From NCBI RefSeq assembly GCF_027938815.1, contig NZ_CP115913.1, positions 678,001 through 742,000 on the forward strand: a stretch of DNA of 64,000 nt, written 5' to 3'. Position numbers and translations under genes: made by a program. Source of the DNA: Oceanirhabdus sp. W0125-5. GTDB taxonomy: Bacteria; Bacillota; Clostridia; Clostridiales; Clostridiaceae. The notes under the pieces were generated by a model. The model saw nothing but the letters and a program-made list of their open reading frames with translations. It had not been told where the DNA came from and made no database searches. Of the stretch, positions 18,323-26,807 are shown in pieces; the stretch's first letter is position 1, and the number at the start of each line of letters is the position of its first letter.

Positions 18323-19144
18323 ATGGAAAGAATGTATGAAAAAGTATGTGAATCAGCTAAGTATATTAAGGAAAATGCAACAATGCAGCCAAAGATAGGG
18401 GTTATACTAGGGTCAGGTTTAGGAGATCTTGTTGATGTAATTGAAGATAAGGAGTACATTGAATATAAAGATATACCGAATTTTCCACAATCTACAGTGA
18501 AAGGTCATAAAGGAAGATTAGTTTTTGGAAAAATTAATGGTGTAGAAATAATGGCTATGCAAGGTAGATTTCATTTTTATGAGGGATATACAATGAAAGA
18601 GGTTGCTTATCCTGTATTTGTTATGAAGCAGTTAGGAATAGAAAATATGATTGTTACTAATGCTTGTGGAGGAATAAATACTGATTTTAAACCAGGAACA
18701 TTAATGATAATTACTGATTTTATAAATCTATTTGGGGATAATCCTCTTATTGGAGTTAATGATGAAAGATTTGGAGTGCGTTTCCCTGATATGTCTGAGC
18801 CATATAGCCTTTCTATAATCAGTAAAGCTGAAAGAATTGCAAGTGAATTAGATATAGAGTATAAAAAAGGAATATATGCTGGATTTATGGGGCCATACTA
18901 TGAAACAGCAGCAGAGATTAGATCAATTGGTGGTCAAGGAGCTGATGCAGTTGGTATGTCAACAGTTCCAGAAACAATTGCAGCAAATTATTTAGGAATC
19001 AAAGTATTAGGGATATCATGCATAACTAATATGGCAACAGGAATACAGAAGGTAAAACATTCACATGATAGAGTTGTGGAGACTGCTAAGAAGGCATCGG
19101 TAAATCTTTGTAAATGGGTTGAGAAGATTATAGAAGAGATATAA
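18323..19144 (+). CDS. punA: Purine nucleoside phosphorylase (trimeric type)
   Basis: A 273-residue enzyme that splits inosine and guanosine (and deoxy forms) with phosphate to free base and ribose-1-phosphate in purine salvage. Family markers in order: GVILGSGLGDLVD phosphate loop, KGHKGRLVFG, MQGRFHFYEGY, VTNACGGIN, GPYYETAAEIR and ISCITNMA. The ATG at 18323 follows GAGGAGG; upstream in-frame codons cross the operator and are not used. It is 87 bases after the LacI gene without a clear terminator, so it may be both co-transcribed and separately controlled. Confidence 0.93.
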   Translation: MERMYEKVCESAKYIKENATMQPKIGVILGSGLGDLVDVIEDKEYIEYKDIPNFPQSTVKGHKGRLVFGKINGVEIMAMQGRFHFYEGYTMKEVAYPVFVMKQLGIENMIVTNACGGINTDFKPGTLMIITDFINLFGDNPLIGVNDERFGVRFPDMSEPYSLSIISKAERIASELDIEYKKGIYAGFMGPYYETAAEIRSIGGQGADAVGMSTVPETIAANYLGIKVLGISCITNMATGIQKVKHSHDRVVETAKKASVNLCKWVEKIIEEI

Positions 19145-19156
19145 ATGATAAATCAT

Positions 19157-19266
19157 AAGGGACAGTTCTCAAGAATAAGGGAAAATTAAGGGGACAGTTC
19201 TCAATATTTTAGGATATAAAATAGTATGACAAATATATTTCCGCTAAATATTGAGAACTGTCCCTT
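19157..19266. repeat. GGGACAGTTCTCAA element, copy B (extra half site plus inverted pair)
   Basis: A lone half site AGGGACAGTTCTCAA at 19158-19172 is followed by an inverted pair whose arms (about 19190-19209 and 19246-19265) extend the match through CAATATTT. It lies between the phosphorylase stop and the SDR gene. Confidence 0.9.
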
Positions 19267-19316
19267 AATAATTTTATATAATTATAGATATTTATATAAA
19301 GATTGAGGTGTTTCAT

Positions 19317-19979
19317 ATGAAAAAAGTTCTAATTACAGGAGGCGGAAGTGGTCTTGGAAAAGCTCTTGCAGAGGTATATGGGAAGAAAAATTATCATATT
19401 ATTTTAGTTGGTAGAACTGAATATAAGCTTAAAATAGCTGTAGATGATTTAAAGAATAAAGAAATATCATGTGAATATTTGTTATGCGATATAAGTGAAA
19501 ACAATCAGATAAATGAGCTATTCAAAAATATAAAGGATAAGTACAATAATATTGATTATTTAATAAACAATGCAGGAGTAGGATACTTTGGACCATTAAA
19601 TCATTCAACATTAGAAGAGATAGATAATATGTTTGATGTTAATGTTAAAGGTACTATATTGATGACTCAAAAGTTCATTGCAATTACACAAGAAAGAGTA
19701 TTGAATATAATATCTACAGCAGGTTTAAGGGGAAAAGTTAATGAATCAGTATATGCGGCAAGCAAGTTTGCTGTGAGAGGATTTACGGAGAGTATACAAA
19801 AGGAGTTTAGTCATTTAGATTTAAGGATAACAGCAGTTTATATGGGAGGAATGGATACCCCGTTCTGGGATGAGTCTACTCACATTGCAGATAAGAGTAG
19901 ATTGAGGTCACCTATAGAAGTTGCTAAAGAAATTGAAGCTAATGATGATGGAAGAGAAGAAATACTTATAGGAAAATAG
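19317..19979 (+). CDS. Short-chain dehydrogenase/reductase
   Basis: A 220-residue NAD(P)-dependent oxidoreductase. It has the Rossmann TGGGSGLGKALA motif, NNAGVGYFGPL, a catalytic Ser in NIISTAG and the active-site YAASKFAVRGF (YxxxK). It is shorter than typical family members by loss of C-terminal residues, as in other small clostridial SDRs. The ATG at 19317 follows GAGGTG; an in-frame GTG at 19308 overlaps that site. The natural substrate is unknown. Confidence 0.9.
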   Translation: MKKVLITGGGSGLGKALAEVYGKKNYHIILVGRTEYKLKIAVDDLKNKEISCEYLLCDISENNQINELFKNIKDKYNNIDYLINNAGVGYFGPLNHSTLEEIDNMFDVNVKGTILMTQKFIAITQERVLNIISTAGLRGKVNESVYAASKFAVRGFTESIQKEFSHLDLRITAVYMGGMDTPFWDESTHIADKSRLRSPIEVAKEIEANDDGREEILIGK

Positions 19980-20015
19980 CGTTCCCTAAAGATATGAATA
20001 CTAAATTAATTAACA

Positions 20016-20052
20016 AACCTTGTATAGCTGGAGATTTCCAATTACACAAGGT
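20016..20052. terminator. Hairpin between convergent genes, probable terminator
   Basis: AACCTTGT pairs with ACAAGGTT, with an inner TGGA/TCCA helix. It lies between the convergent SDR and EEP genes. The T-run is weak on both sides. Confidence 0.5.
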
Positions 20053-20071
20053 TATTTATTTTCAGTAAATA

Positions 20072-20884
20072 TTAAATAGAGACTTTATCAAATTCAATTT
20101 CAATTTCAACCCCATAATGATCAGAAACAAAAGGTTCGTTTTTTCCATTGAAAATACATTTTGAGGATAGTACATTCAAGTTTTTATTAGTAAGAATCCA
20201 ATCAATACGGTGTTCTTTGTTTTTACTTCTTCCTTCCCAACCGTGGATTTCAAATTCAATTGTAACCCCATTATCTTTTGTTTGAGCAAGAGAATAAGTA
20301 TCATATAAGTTTTTTGATAGGCAATAATCATATCCTTCTTCAGCAATAAATGCATCATTATTAAAATCACCCATTAAGAAACTAGGAATTTCTTCATCTA
20401 GGTAATTAAGTAATTTATCTATCTGAGAATCAAACTTATCTTGAATATCGTCCCACCATCCAAGGTGAACTGAATAGAAATCATATATTTGAGAATTTAT
20501 TTCTATACGTGTACATATTATTTTTCTAGTTTTCCAATTATCACGAGTGGTTGACGAAGAAACAATAAAAGAATTTTCTTCTATTAAAGGATATTTTGAT
20601 AATATTGCTACCCCTTCTTCATATTTATCAAAACCAATATGGGATATATCCCATGTTAGGTAATATTTATGATCAGATATTTCTTCAAGAAATGTTTTTA
20701 TTAAGAAGGCTGTGTTATCTTTGTGAATATTGTCGTAAACGGTATCTGAGGAAATTAATTGACTAACCTCTTGAAGGGCTATAACATCGTAGTCATTTTT
20801 ATGTATAGTTTCAGCTATAATTTTTAATTTATCAATTTGATTATCTTCTTGCCATGAGTGACAATTTAAAGTTAGTAACTTCAT
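20072..20884 (-). CDS. Endonuclease/exonuclease/phosphatase-family hydrolase
   Basis: A 270-residue Mg-dependent hydrolase of the EEP fold. Motifs in order: LLTLNCHSWQ, VIALQEVSQ (metal-binding Glu), FYSVHLGWWDD, SFLMGDFNNDAF, HRIDWIL and FVSDHYGVEIEI (catalytic Asp-His). There is no signal peptide, so a cytoplasmic phosphodiesterase or nuclease is likely; the family also includes sphingomyelinase-like and inositol-phosphatase-like members and the substrate is not readable. It is a single gene transcribed leftwards with a good AGGAGG site. Confidence 0.85.
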   Translation of the reverse strand: MKLLTLNCHSWQEDNQIDKLKIIAETIHKNDYDVIALQEVSQLISSDTVYDNIHKDNTAFLIKTFLEEISDHKYYLTWDISHIGFDKYEEGVAILSKYPLIEENSFIVSSSTTRDNWKTRKIICTRIEINSQIYDFYSVHLGWWDDIQDKFDSQIDKLLNYLDEEIPSFLMGDFNNDAFIAEEGYDYCLSKNLYDTYSLAQTKDNGVTIEFEIHGWEGRSKNKEHRIDWILTNKNLNVLSSKCIFNGKNEPFVSDHYGVEIEIEFDKVSI

Positions 20885-21153
20885 TTTAACCTCCTCTAGT
20901 ACATCAAGTGTTTATCCAACAACAAGTATACATGGATATTAATGAGAATTCAATTTATAAGTAATTAAGTTTATAATTTATGTATTAAATAAATATAGTC
21001 ATTCTATACCTATTAAATTTATGTCATTTAATAAATAATATAATTATAGAGAGTTGAGTTTAAGAACTCAAGATGTGATAAGCTCTACTTTTCATCAAGT
21101 TATATACGTATTGAATAAAAGAGCAAATTTATATTACAAAAGGAGATGTAAAT

Positions 21154-21216
21154 ATGAAAAAAATGAATATTTCAGAGAGAATTATAAAAAAACAGGCATG
21201 GTGCTTGCAAAGGTAA
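21154..21216 (+). CDS. Leader peptide of the TetM-like gene (20 codons)
   Basis: A 20-codon frame with an AAAGGAG site nine bases before its ATG, ending at 21216, 54 bases before the GTPase start. It encodes a basic peptide ending in QAWCLQR. The codons for this tail (21193-21213) overlap the left arm of a hairpin (21195-21201). Tetracycline ribosomal-protection genes of the tet(M) type have comparable leader peptides, and antibiotic-resistance leaders often work by ribosome stalling. A longer overlapping frame in another phase (21054-21269) lacks such a start signal. Confidence 0.5.
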   Translation: MKKMNISERIIKKQAWCLQR

Positions 21217-21267
21217 AGATTAATTCAATGAAATGTTTTATCAAGTCCATGCCGAAATTGGAGGCAT
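21195..21267 (+). promoter_or_regulatory. Mutually exclusive hairpins before the TetM-like gene
   Basis: GGCATGG (21195-21201) can pair with CCATGCC (21247-21253). The middle arm can instead pair as ATGCC (21249-21253) with GGCAT (21263-21267), which overlaps the GGAGG ribosome binding site of the GTPase. The first pairing frees the site, the second hides it. Which state follows ribosome movement through the leader peptide cannot be decided from sequence. Confidence 0.5.
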
Positions 21268-21270
21268 AAT

Positions 21271-23262
21271 TTGATTAAGAATAAAACAATAATTAATGAA
21301 ATAAATAATAAAAAGAAAATAATTAATTTAGGTATTGTTGCACATGTTGACGCTGGTAAAACAACAGTTACAGAGAATTTATTATATATGAGTGGTGCTA
21401 TAAGAGAAATTGGAAGAGTTGATAATGGTAATACTCAAACAGACTCAATGGATATAGAAAGGAAAAGAGGAATATCTATAAAATCTACCCCTATATCTAT
21501 TACTATAAATGGGAATAAGATAAATATTATAGATACCCCTGGACATGTAGAATTTGTGGCTGAGGTTGAGAGAGCACTGAGTATACTTGACTGCGCTGTA
21601 TTGGTTATATCAGCAAAAGAAGGAGTTCAATCGCATACGAGAGTACTATTTAAGATTTTAAAGTCCTTAGAAATACCTACAATAATATTTATTAATAAAG
21701 TAGATAGACTTGGAGTAGATTGCGAAGAGTTGATTAAAGATATAAGAGAATTATTGAGTGAAAATATAGTGAGACTTCAGAGTATAGATAATCAAGGCAC
21801 TAGAGAAGTAACGATAGGAAATATATTAAATGATAGTGAGATTATTGAGGAAGCTATAGAAAGACTATGTGATATAGATGAGTTAACGTTGGAGAGATAT
21901 TTGGAGGCAGAACTCTTTGAAGAAAACTATGTAATAAATAGGATAATTCATGAGAGTAATAAATGTAAATTATACCCTGTGTTTTTTGGGTCGGCTTTGC
22001 TTGGATTAGGGATTAATGAAATATTTAATTATATACCTGAAATGTTTAATGTTAATGATAAAACTAATAAGGATTTATCAGGTAGGGTATTTAAGATAAC
22101 TCACAATAAAAATGGGGAAAAAGAGATATTTGTTAAGGTCTATGATGGGGAACTTAGCGTTAGAGATACAGTGAAAATTCATGATAGTAATAGAACATTT
22201 AAAGTTAAAAAAGTAAAAGTATTAGAAGAAGGTAGAAATATTGAAGCTAATAAGATTACTAAGGGAGATATAGGGGTTATCTATGGTACTGATAATTTGA
22301 ATGTTGGAGATATTTTAGGATATAGAAGTAGTGATATGAAGGTTGCCAGCATAGCTAAACCGACTATTAAGACTGCTGTAAAGTGTATAAATCCAAGAGA
22401 AAAGGTAGCTCTTTTCGAAGCTCTTAAAAGGTTAAGTATTGAAGATCCATTGTTGAATTTAGAAGTAGATGATTATACAAAAGAAATTTATATTAGTATC
22501 ATTGGAGAGATTCAGATAGATATAATTAAGGAAATATTAGAGGACCAGTTTGGTTTAATGGTTATATTTGATGATGTTCATACTATATATAAGGAAGCAC
22601 CTATTGGAGTGGGAGAGAGTATAATGCCTATTTACAGAGGGAAAAATCCTTTTGCTGCAGGGGTAGGTATAAGAGTAGAGCCAGCTAAAAGAGGAACTGG
22701 AATAATTTATGAAGCAGAGGTTTCATATGGAGATCTTTTAAAACCCTTTCAGAATGCTGTGAGAGAAGCTGTTTTTGATACGTGTAAACGAGGATTAAAA
22801 GGATGGGAAATGACTGATATGAAAGTTATATTTTTCTATTCAGACTATGATAGTGTATGCAGCACACCTGCTGATTTTAGAAATCTTACCCCATTGGTTT
22901 TAATGAGGGCAATAAAAGCGGCGGGTACACAAATTTTAGAACCATATGCTAGTTTTGAACTGAATGTTCCTAAAGCAGTTGGAGGTAAAGCTATTTCTGA
23001 TATTGAAATTATGAGGGGAAAAGTTAATGATATATCAAATTCAAGTAGTGAATTAGAGATAAATGGAATAATTCCCTCCGATACATCGCATAAATATGGT
23101 ACGGTTGTTTCCTCTTATACTGAGGGAAGAGGAATTTTTAACAGTGAATTTTTTGAGTATAGAAAGGTATCAGGGAATATATGCGTTGAAAGGGAAAAGG
23201 GGAAAAATCATCCTTTTAACGAGGAAATGTATCTTATGTATAAGATTAATGCTATAAAATAG
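21271..23262 (+). CDS. TetM-like ribosomal protection GTPase (EF-G-related)
   Basis: A 663-residue translation-factor GTPase. G motifs: AHVDAGKTT, RGISIKST, DTPGH, NKVD and GSALLG. Several stretches parallel tetracycline ribosomal protection proteins (YLLYMSGAI-like opening, VLVISAKEGVQSHTRVLF, YEAEVSYGDLLKPFQNAV, STPADFRNLTPLVL and the C-terminal domain IV loop). It is about 25 residues longer than TetM and diverged, so it may be a chromosomal homologue with a different or weaker role. The start is a TTG at 21271 after TTGGAGG. A leader peptide precedes it. It likely displaces tetracycline-like drugs from the ribosome; that is inference. Confidence 0.8.
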   Translation: MIKNKTIINEINNKKKIINLGIVAHVDAGKTTVTENLLYMSGAIREIGRVDNGNTQTDSMDIERKRGISIKSTPISITINGNKINIIDTPGHVEFVAEVERALSILDCAVLVISAKEGVQSHTRVLFKILKSLEIPTIIFINKVDRLGVDCEELIKDIRELLSENIVRLQSIDNQGTREVTIGNILNDSEIIEEAIERLCDIDELTLERYLEAELFEENYVINRIIHESNKCKLYPVFFGSALLGLGINEIFNYIPEMFNVNDKTNKDLSGRVFKITHNKNGEKEIFVKVYDGELSVRDTVKIHDSNRTFKVKKVKVLEEGRNIEANKITKGDIGVIYGTDNLNVGDILGYRSSDMKVASIAKPTIKTAVKCINPREKVALFEALKRLSIEDPLLNLEVDDYTKEIYISIIGEIQIDIIKEILEDQFGLMVIFDDVHTIYKEAPIGVGESIMPIYRGKNPFAAGVGIRVEPAKRGTGIIYEAEVSYGDLLKPFQNAVREAVFDTCKRGLKGWEMTDMKVIFFYSDYDSVCSTPADFRNLTPLVLMRAIKAAGTQILEPYASFELNVPKAVGGKAISDIEIMRGKVNDISNSSSELEINGIIPSDTSHKYGTVVSSYTEGRGIFNSEFFEYRKVSGNICVEREKGKNHPFNEEMYLMYKINAIK

Positions 23263-23275
23263 AAGAAGATTAAAT

Positions 23276-23376
23276 AGGGGACAGTTCTCAAGAAATTAGA
23301 ATTTAAGGGCAATTTCTTGGGAATTGTCCCTTTGAGTTTTTTAGGCAGAATTACTGATTTCTTGAGAACTGTCCCT
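23276..23376. repeat. GGGACAGTTCTCAA element, copy C (one left arm, two right arms)
   Basis: A left arm (23278-23297) faces two right arms: a diverged one (23311-23330, GGGAATTGTCCC variant) and an exact one (about 23357-23375). It lies between the convergent TetM-like and aegerolysin-like genes. Confidence 0.85.
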
Positions 23377-23381
23377 AAGGA

Positions 23382-23840
23382 TTAGATTTCAGATATAACA
23401 ATTTCAATGTTATGACTCCAGCTATCTAAAACATCTTCAGGAGGATATTGAGTATACTCTATCAGTTCAGAAGGGTAAGAAGTAACATAGTAAGTGCTTT
23501 TTTCAGTACCTAATGGGTTATTCCAGTGTAGTATTATTCTGGGGTTATCTACACCTTTTAGAGGATTGGCTGTAGTATAAGTAACGGAACCTTTGGGGCC
23601 ATTAACATATGATATCCCCTCATTATTAACTGAAAAGGTGGTTTTATCACCTGAAGAAATTATTGATCCAGGGAGTTCCTCATCCTCCCAAGGTCCTTTT
23701 CTGAAATGACCACCTTTTAGTTCTACATTTGTCCGTATTAAGGTAGTATTTAGATTATTTTTTATGGTTATATTAGATTCTCTGATATAGAGATCATTTA
23801 TATCTCTGAAAGTTTCATCGTAACAATCATTATAATGCAT
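23382..23840 (-). CDS. Aegerolysin/Cry34-like beta-sandwich protein (possible pore-former)
   Basis: A 152-residue protein without signal peptide or membrane helix. After about 25 residues it follows the pattern of the aegerolysin fold, including the Bacillus Cry34 insecticidal subunit as I remember it: ITIKNNLNTTL, LKGGHFRKGPW, then GPKGSVTYTT and LHWNNP (compare the remembered LDGGRWRTSP, TEGTIYYSI and LYFDNP). Aegerolysins bind membrane lipids and often need a larger partner; no partner gene is nearby. It is a monocistronic leftward gene. The assignment rests on pattern memory. Confidence 0.5.
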   Translation of the reverse strand: MHYNDCYDETFRDINDLYIRESNITIKNNLNTTLIRTNVELKGGHFRKGPWEDEELPGSIISSGDKTTFSVNNEGISYVNGPKGSVTYTTANPLKGVDNPRIILHWNNPLGTEKSTYYVTSYPSELIEYTQYPPEDVLDSWSHNIEIVISEI

Positions 23841-23969
23841 ATTAATTCCTTCCGTTAATATAAGTAATTCAATGTATTATATGATGTATTAATTATTTTT
23901 GTTCTCTATTGAATATGTAAAAGTGAGTGTATAATTATGATATAAATATTAATGTACAGAGGTACGGAA

Positions 23970-24503
23970 ATGGAAAAATTAAAGAAATTAAGTTGGCATT
24001 TTGAATATATAGATACACCTATAGGAGTTATAGAGATTTGTGGAAATGAAAAAGCTATAACTAGTATATTATTCTTGGATGATTTAAATAAAGAGTCATA
24101 TGTTAATTATATAGAAAAGGAAAATTATAAAATAAATAATAATCATATTGGAGCAGTATCCGAGGTTGTTGCTTTGAGCAAGAAACAGTTGGAAGAATAT
24201 TTTAAAGGCGAGAGGAAGAGTTTTCAAATACCTATAGAATTTGAGGGTACAGAGTTTCAAAAAAAATCATGGGATCAATTGACCAAGATTCCTTATGGAG
24301 AAACTATATCTTATAAGGAACAAGCTATAGCCATGGGAAGAGAAAAATCAGTAAGAGCTGTTGGAGCAGCTAATGGGAAAAATAAAATAAGTATCATTAT
24401 ACCTTGTCATAGGGTGATTGGAAGTAATGGTAAATTAACTGGATATGCAGGTGGAATAGAGAGAAAAGCTTGGTTATTAGAACATGAGAGGAAGCATAAG
24501 TAA
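23970..24503 (+). CDS. ogt: Methylated-DNA-protein-cysteine methyltransferase
   Basis: A 177-residue DNA repair protein that removes alkyl groups from O6 of guanine onto its own cysteine. The active-site IIPCHRVIGSNGKLTGYAGG motif is intact (Cys in PCHRV), preceded by the DNA-binding helix VRAVGAANGKN and TKIPYGETISY. Length and layout fit the Ogt/MGMT type without an Ada domain. The ATG at 23970 follows AGAGG; an earlier in-frame ATG at 23952 precedes that site. Confidence 0.93.
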   Translation: MEKLKKLSWHFEYIDTPIGVIEICGNEKAITSILFLDDLNKESYVNYIEKENYKINNNHIGAVSEVVALSKKQLEEYFKGERKSFQIPIEFEGTEFQKKSWDQLTKIPYGETISYKEQAIAMGREKSVRAVGAANGKNKISIIIPCHRVIGSNGKLTGYAGGIERKAWLLEHERKHK

Positions 24504-24662
24504 GTTGCTAGTCAGCTATAAAAAATCATTTGGATTAATATTGATAGCAAGTAGTTTTTAGGAATCAACCACTTAATATTACTCTAGTTTATTTTTTTTA
24601 AGCTGATATAATAGATTTTAGACAATAATTGATGGAGTAAAACAGAAAAAGAGAGGGATTAC

Positions 24663-26588
24663 ATGAACTTAATTACTTTAGAAAACGTAAGTAAAAGCTA
24701 TAGCGAAAAAGTGCTTTTGGAAAATATTTCATTAGGGATTAATGAAGGAGAAAAAATTGGAATAATAGGTGTTAATGGAACTGGTAAATCAACATTATTG
24801 AAGATTATAGCTGGAACTGAATTTGTTGATAATGGGACTATAACTAAAAAGAATAATATAATTATTGAGTTTCTATCTCAGAATCCTGACTTTGATATGA
24901 ATGCTACAGTTATTGAACAAGTATTCAGAGGTAACTCAAGAGAGATGCAGGTGTTGAGGCAGTATGAAGGGCTATTGAACAAAAAAGACCTGAGTCAAGA
25001 AGAAAATAATAAAATGATTAAGCTCCAAGATCAAATAAATAGCCTTAATTTATGGGATATGGAAGCAGAAGCAAAGAGTATTTTGACAAGATTAGATATT
25101 AATGATTTTAACCAGAAGGTAGGAGAATTATCTGGTGGGCAGAGGAAGAGAATAGCCTTAGCAACAGCATTAATAACTCCATGCGAGTTGTTAATATTGG
25201 ACGAGCCTACCAACCATATGGATAGTGATATAATTGCTTGGATGGAAGAATATCTTAATAGAAGAAAAGGTGCTGTATTGATGATTACCCATGATAGGTA
25301 TTTCCTTGATAGAGTGACCAACAGGATAATTGAAGTTGATAAGGGTAACCTGTATTCATATGATGGTAATTATAGTATTTTCTTAGAAAAGAAAGCAGAT
25401 CGAGAAGAACTTGAAGTATCAGCTCAACGTAAGAGGGATAACCTTTTCAGAAGAGAGCTTGCATGGATTAAAAGAGGTGCAAAGGCAAGATCTACAAAAC
25501 AAAAAGCTAGGATAGATAGGTTTGATAAGCTTAAGGAAGATATGGTTGATATTAAACAAGATAAGCTTGAATTTTCTTCTTTGAGTTCAAGATTGGGTAA
25601 GAAAATTATAGAAATAGAAAATATATCAAAGAGTTATGATAACAAATTACTCATTAAAGATTTTAGTTACAGGATTTTGAAAGACGACAGAATTGGTATT
25701 GTTGGAGAAAATGGAATAGGTAAATCAACCCTAATGAAGATGATTAATAGCGAGATTGAAGCGGATCAAGGTACTATTTCTATTGGTGATACTGTGAAGA
25801 TTGGTATGTTCAGTCAAGAAACTTTTCATATGGATGATAATATGAGAGTTATTGATTTTGTTAAAGAAATTGCAGAATTTCTTCCTCTTGCTAATGGCGA
25901 GAAAATTTCAGCATCGAAGATGTTAGAAAGATTTTTATTCCAACCAGATATTCAATATAATTTTATAGGAAAACTCTCAGGAGGAGAAAAAAGACGTCTT
26001 CATTTATTAAGGGTTCTTATGGGAGCGCCAAATGTATTGTTGCTAGATGAGCCTACAAATGATTTGGATACTACAACATTATCAATTCTAGAAGATTTTA
26101 TTGAAGAATTTAATGGGCCAGTAATAACAGTATCCCATGATAGATATTTCTTAGATAGAATATGCAATAATATTTTTGCTTATGAAGGCGAAGGAAATAT
26201 TGAAAGATATAATGGAAATTACTCAGACTATCTTGAGATAATCAAGCAATTTAAAGATAATAATAAAGAAAAAGTTGCTAGTTCAAAAAAGAATATAAAT
26301 AGTTGTAACTCAGAAGTAAAAAAAGAAGATATACAAAATACTCATATAAGAAAAAAGACAGTTAAATTCTCATTTAATGAAAAACGAGAATATGAACAAA
26401 TTGACATGGTTATTGAAGACTTAGAAAAGAAACTTTCAGATATAGAAAATGAATTAAGGAAAGAAACAAGTGATTATGTCAAAATAAATGAACTCCTTAA
26501 GCAAAAAGAGGAAACAGAAGAATTATTAATGGAAAAGATGGAGAGATGGGAATACTTAAATGAAATAGCTGAACAGATTAATAGCTAG
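24663..26588 (+). CDS. ABC-F family ATPase with C-terminal coiled coil (Uup-like)
   Basis: A 641-residue protein with two ATP-binding cassettes and no membrane segments. Domain 1: GVNGTGKST Walker A, LSGGQRKRIALA signature, LLILDEPTNHMD Walker B. Between the cassettes is the basic linker (RRELAWIKRGAKARSTKQKAR) that reaches the ribosomal P-site/E-site. Domain 2: GENGIGKST, LSGGEKRRLHLLR, VLLLDEPTNDLD. Residues about 560-641 form a charged coiled coil typical of the Uup subgroup. ABC-F proteins act on stalled ribosomes and some give antibiotic resistance; the subgroup here is housekeeping-like. Confidence 0.9.
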   Translation: MNLITLENVSKSYSEKVLLENISLGINEGEKIGIIGVNGTGKSTLLKIIAGTEFVDNGTITKKNNIIIEFLSQNPDFDMNATVIEQVFRGNSREMQVLRQYEGLLNKKDLSQEENNKMIKLQDQINSLNLWDMEAEAKSILTRLDINDFNQKVGELSGGQRKRIALATALITPCELLILDEPTNHMDSDIIAWMEEYLNRRKGAVLMITHDRYFLDRVTNRIIEVDKGNLYSYDGNYSIFLEKKADREELEVSAQRKRDNLFRRELAWIKRGAKARSTKQKARIDRFDKLKEDMVDIKQDKLEFSSLSSRLGKKIIEIENISKSYDNKLLIKDFSYRILKDDRIGIVGENGIGKSTLMKMINSEIEADQGTISIGDTVKIGMFSQETFHMDDNMRVIDFVKEIAEFLPLANGEKISASKMLERFLFQPDIQYNFIGKLSGGEKRRLHLLRVLMGAPNVLLLDEPTNDLDTTTLSILEDFIEEFNGPVITVSHDRYFLDRICNNIFAYEGEGNIERYNGNYSDYLEIIKQFKDNNKEKVASSKKNINSCNSEVKKEDIQNTHIRKKTVKFSFNEKREYEQIDMVIEDLEKKLSDIENELRKETSDYVKINELLKQKEETEELLMEKMERWEYLNEIAEQINS

Positions 26589-26626
26589 TTTAAGTCTTTG
26601 TTTTTAATAAGAGATAGGTAAAGAGA

Positions 26627-26648
26627 TAGGGACAGTTCTCAATATTTA
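26627..26648. repeat. GGGACAGTTCTCAA element, copy D (single arm)
   Basis: One left arm, AGGGACAGTTCTCAATATTT (about 26628-26647), with no facing right arm before the RAYT gene. It is located 160 bases upstream of the transposase start. Confidence 0.85.
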
Positions 26649-26690
26649 GTGATTTAAATAGTATATAATTTTAATATGAAACTTGATGAG

Positions 26691-26727
26691 TTGAGTTAAT
26701 ATCTGATGATATTAACTCAATTTTTTT
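26691..26727 (+). terminator. Intrinsic terminator after the ABC-F gene
   Basis: A 12-bp perfect inverted repeat (TTGAGTTAATAT and its inverse) with a six-base loop ends in seven T. It isolates the transposase gene from the ABC-F transcript. Confidence 0.85.
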
Positions 26728-26807
26728 ATAAAAATAATTACAAAGGAAAAGAATAATTTTACATATTATGGAAAAGATAAAGATATGAAGATAGAGGGGG
26801 AATTGTT

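Noticed and set aside
21054..21269. 71-codon frame before the TetM-like gene
   Set aside because: It lacks a ribosome binding site and overlaps, in another phase, the 20-codon leader peptide that has a strong one.
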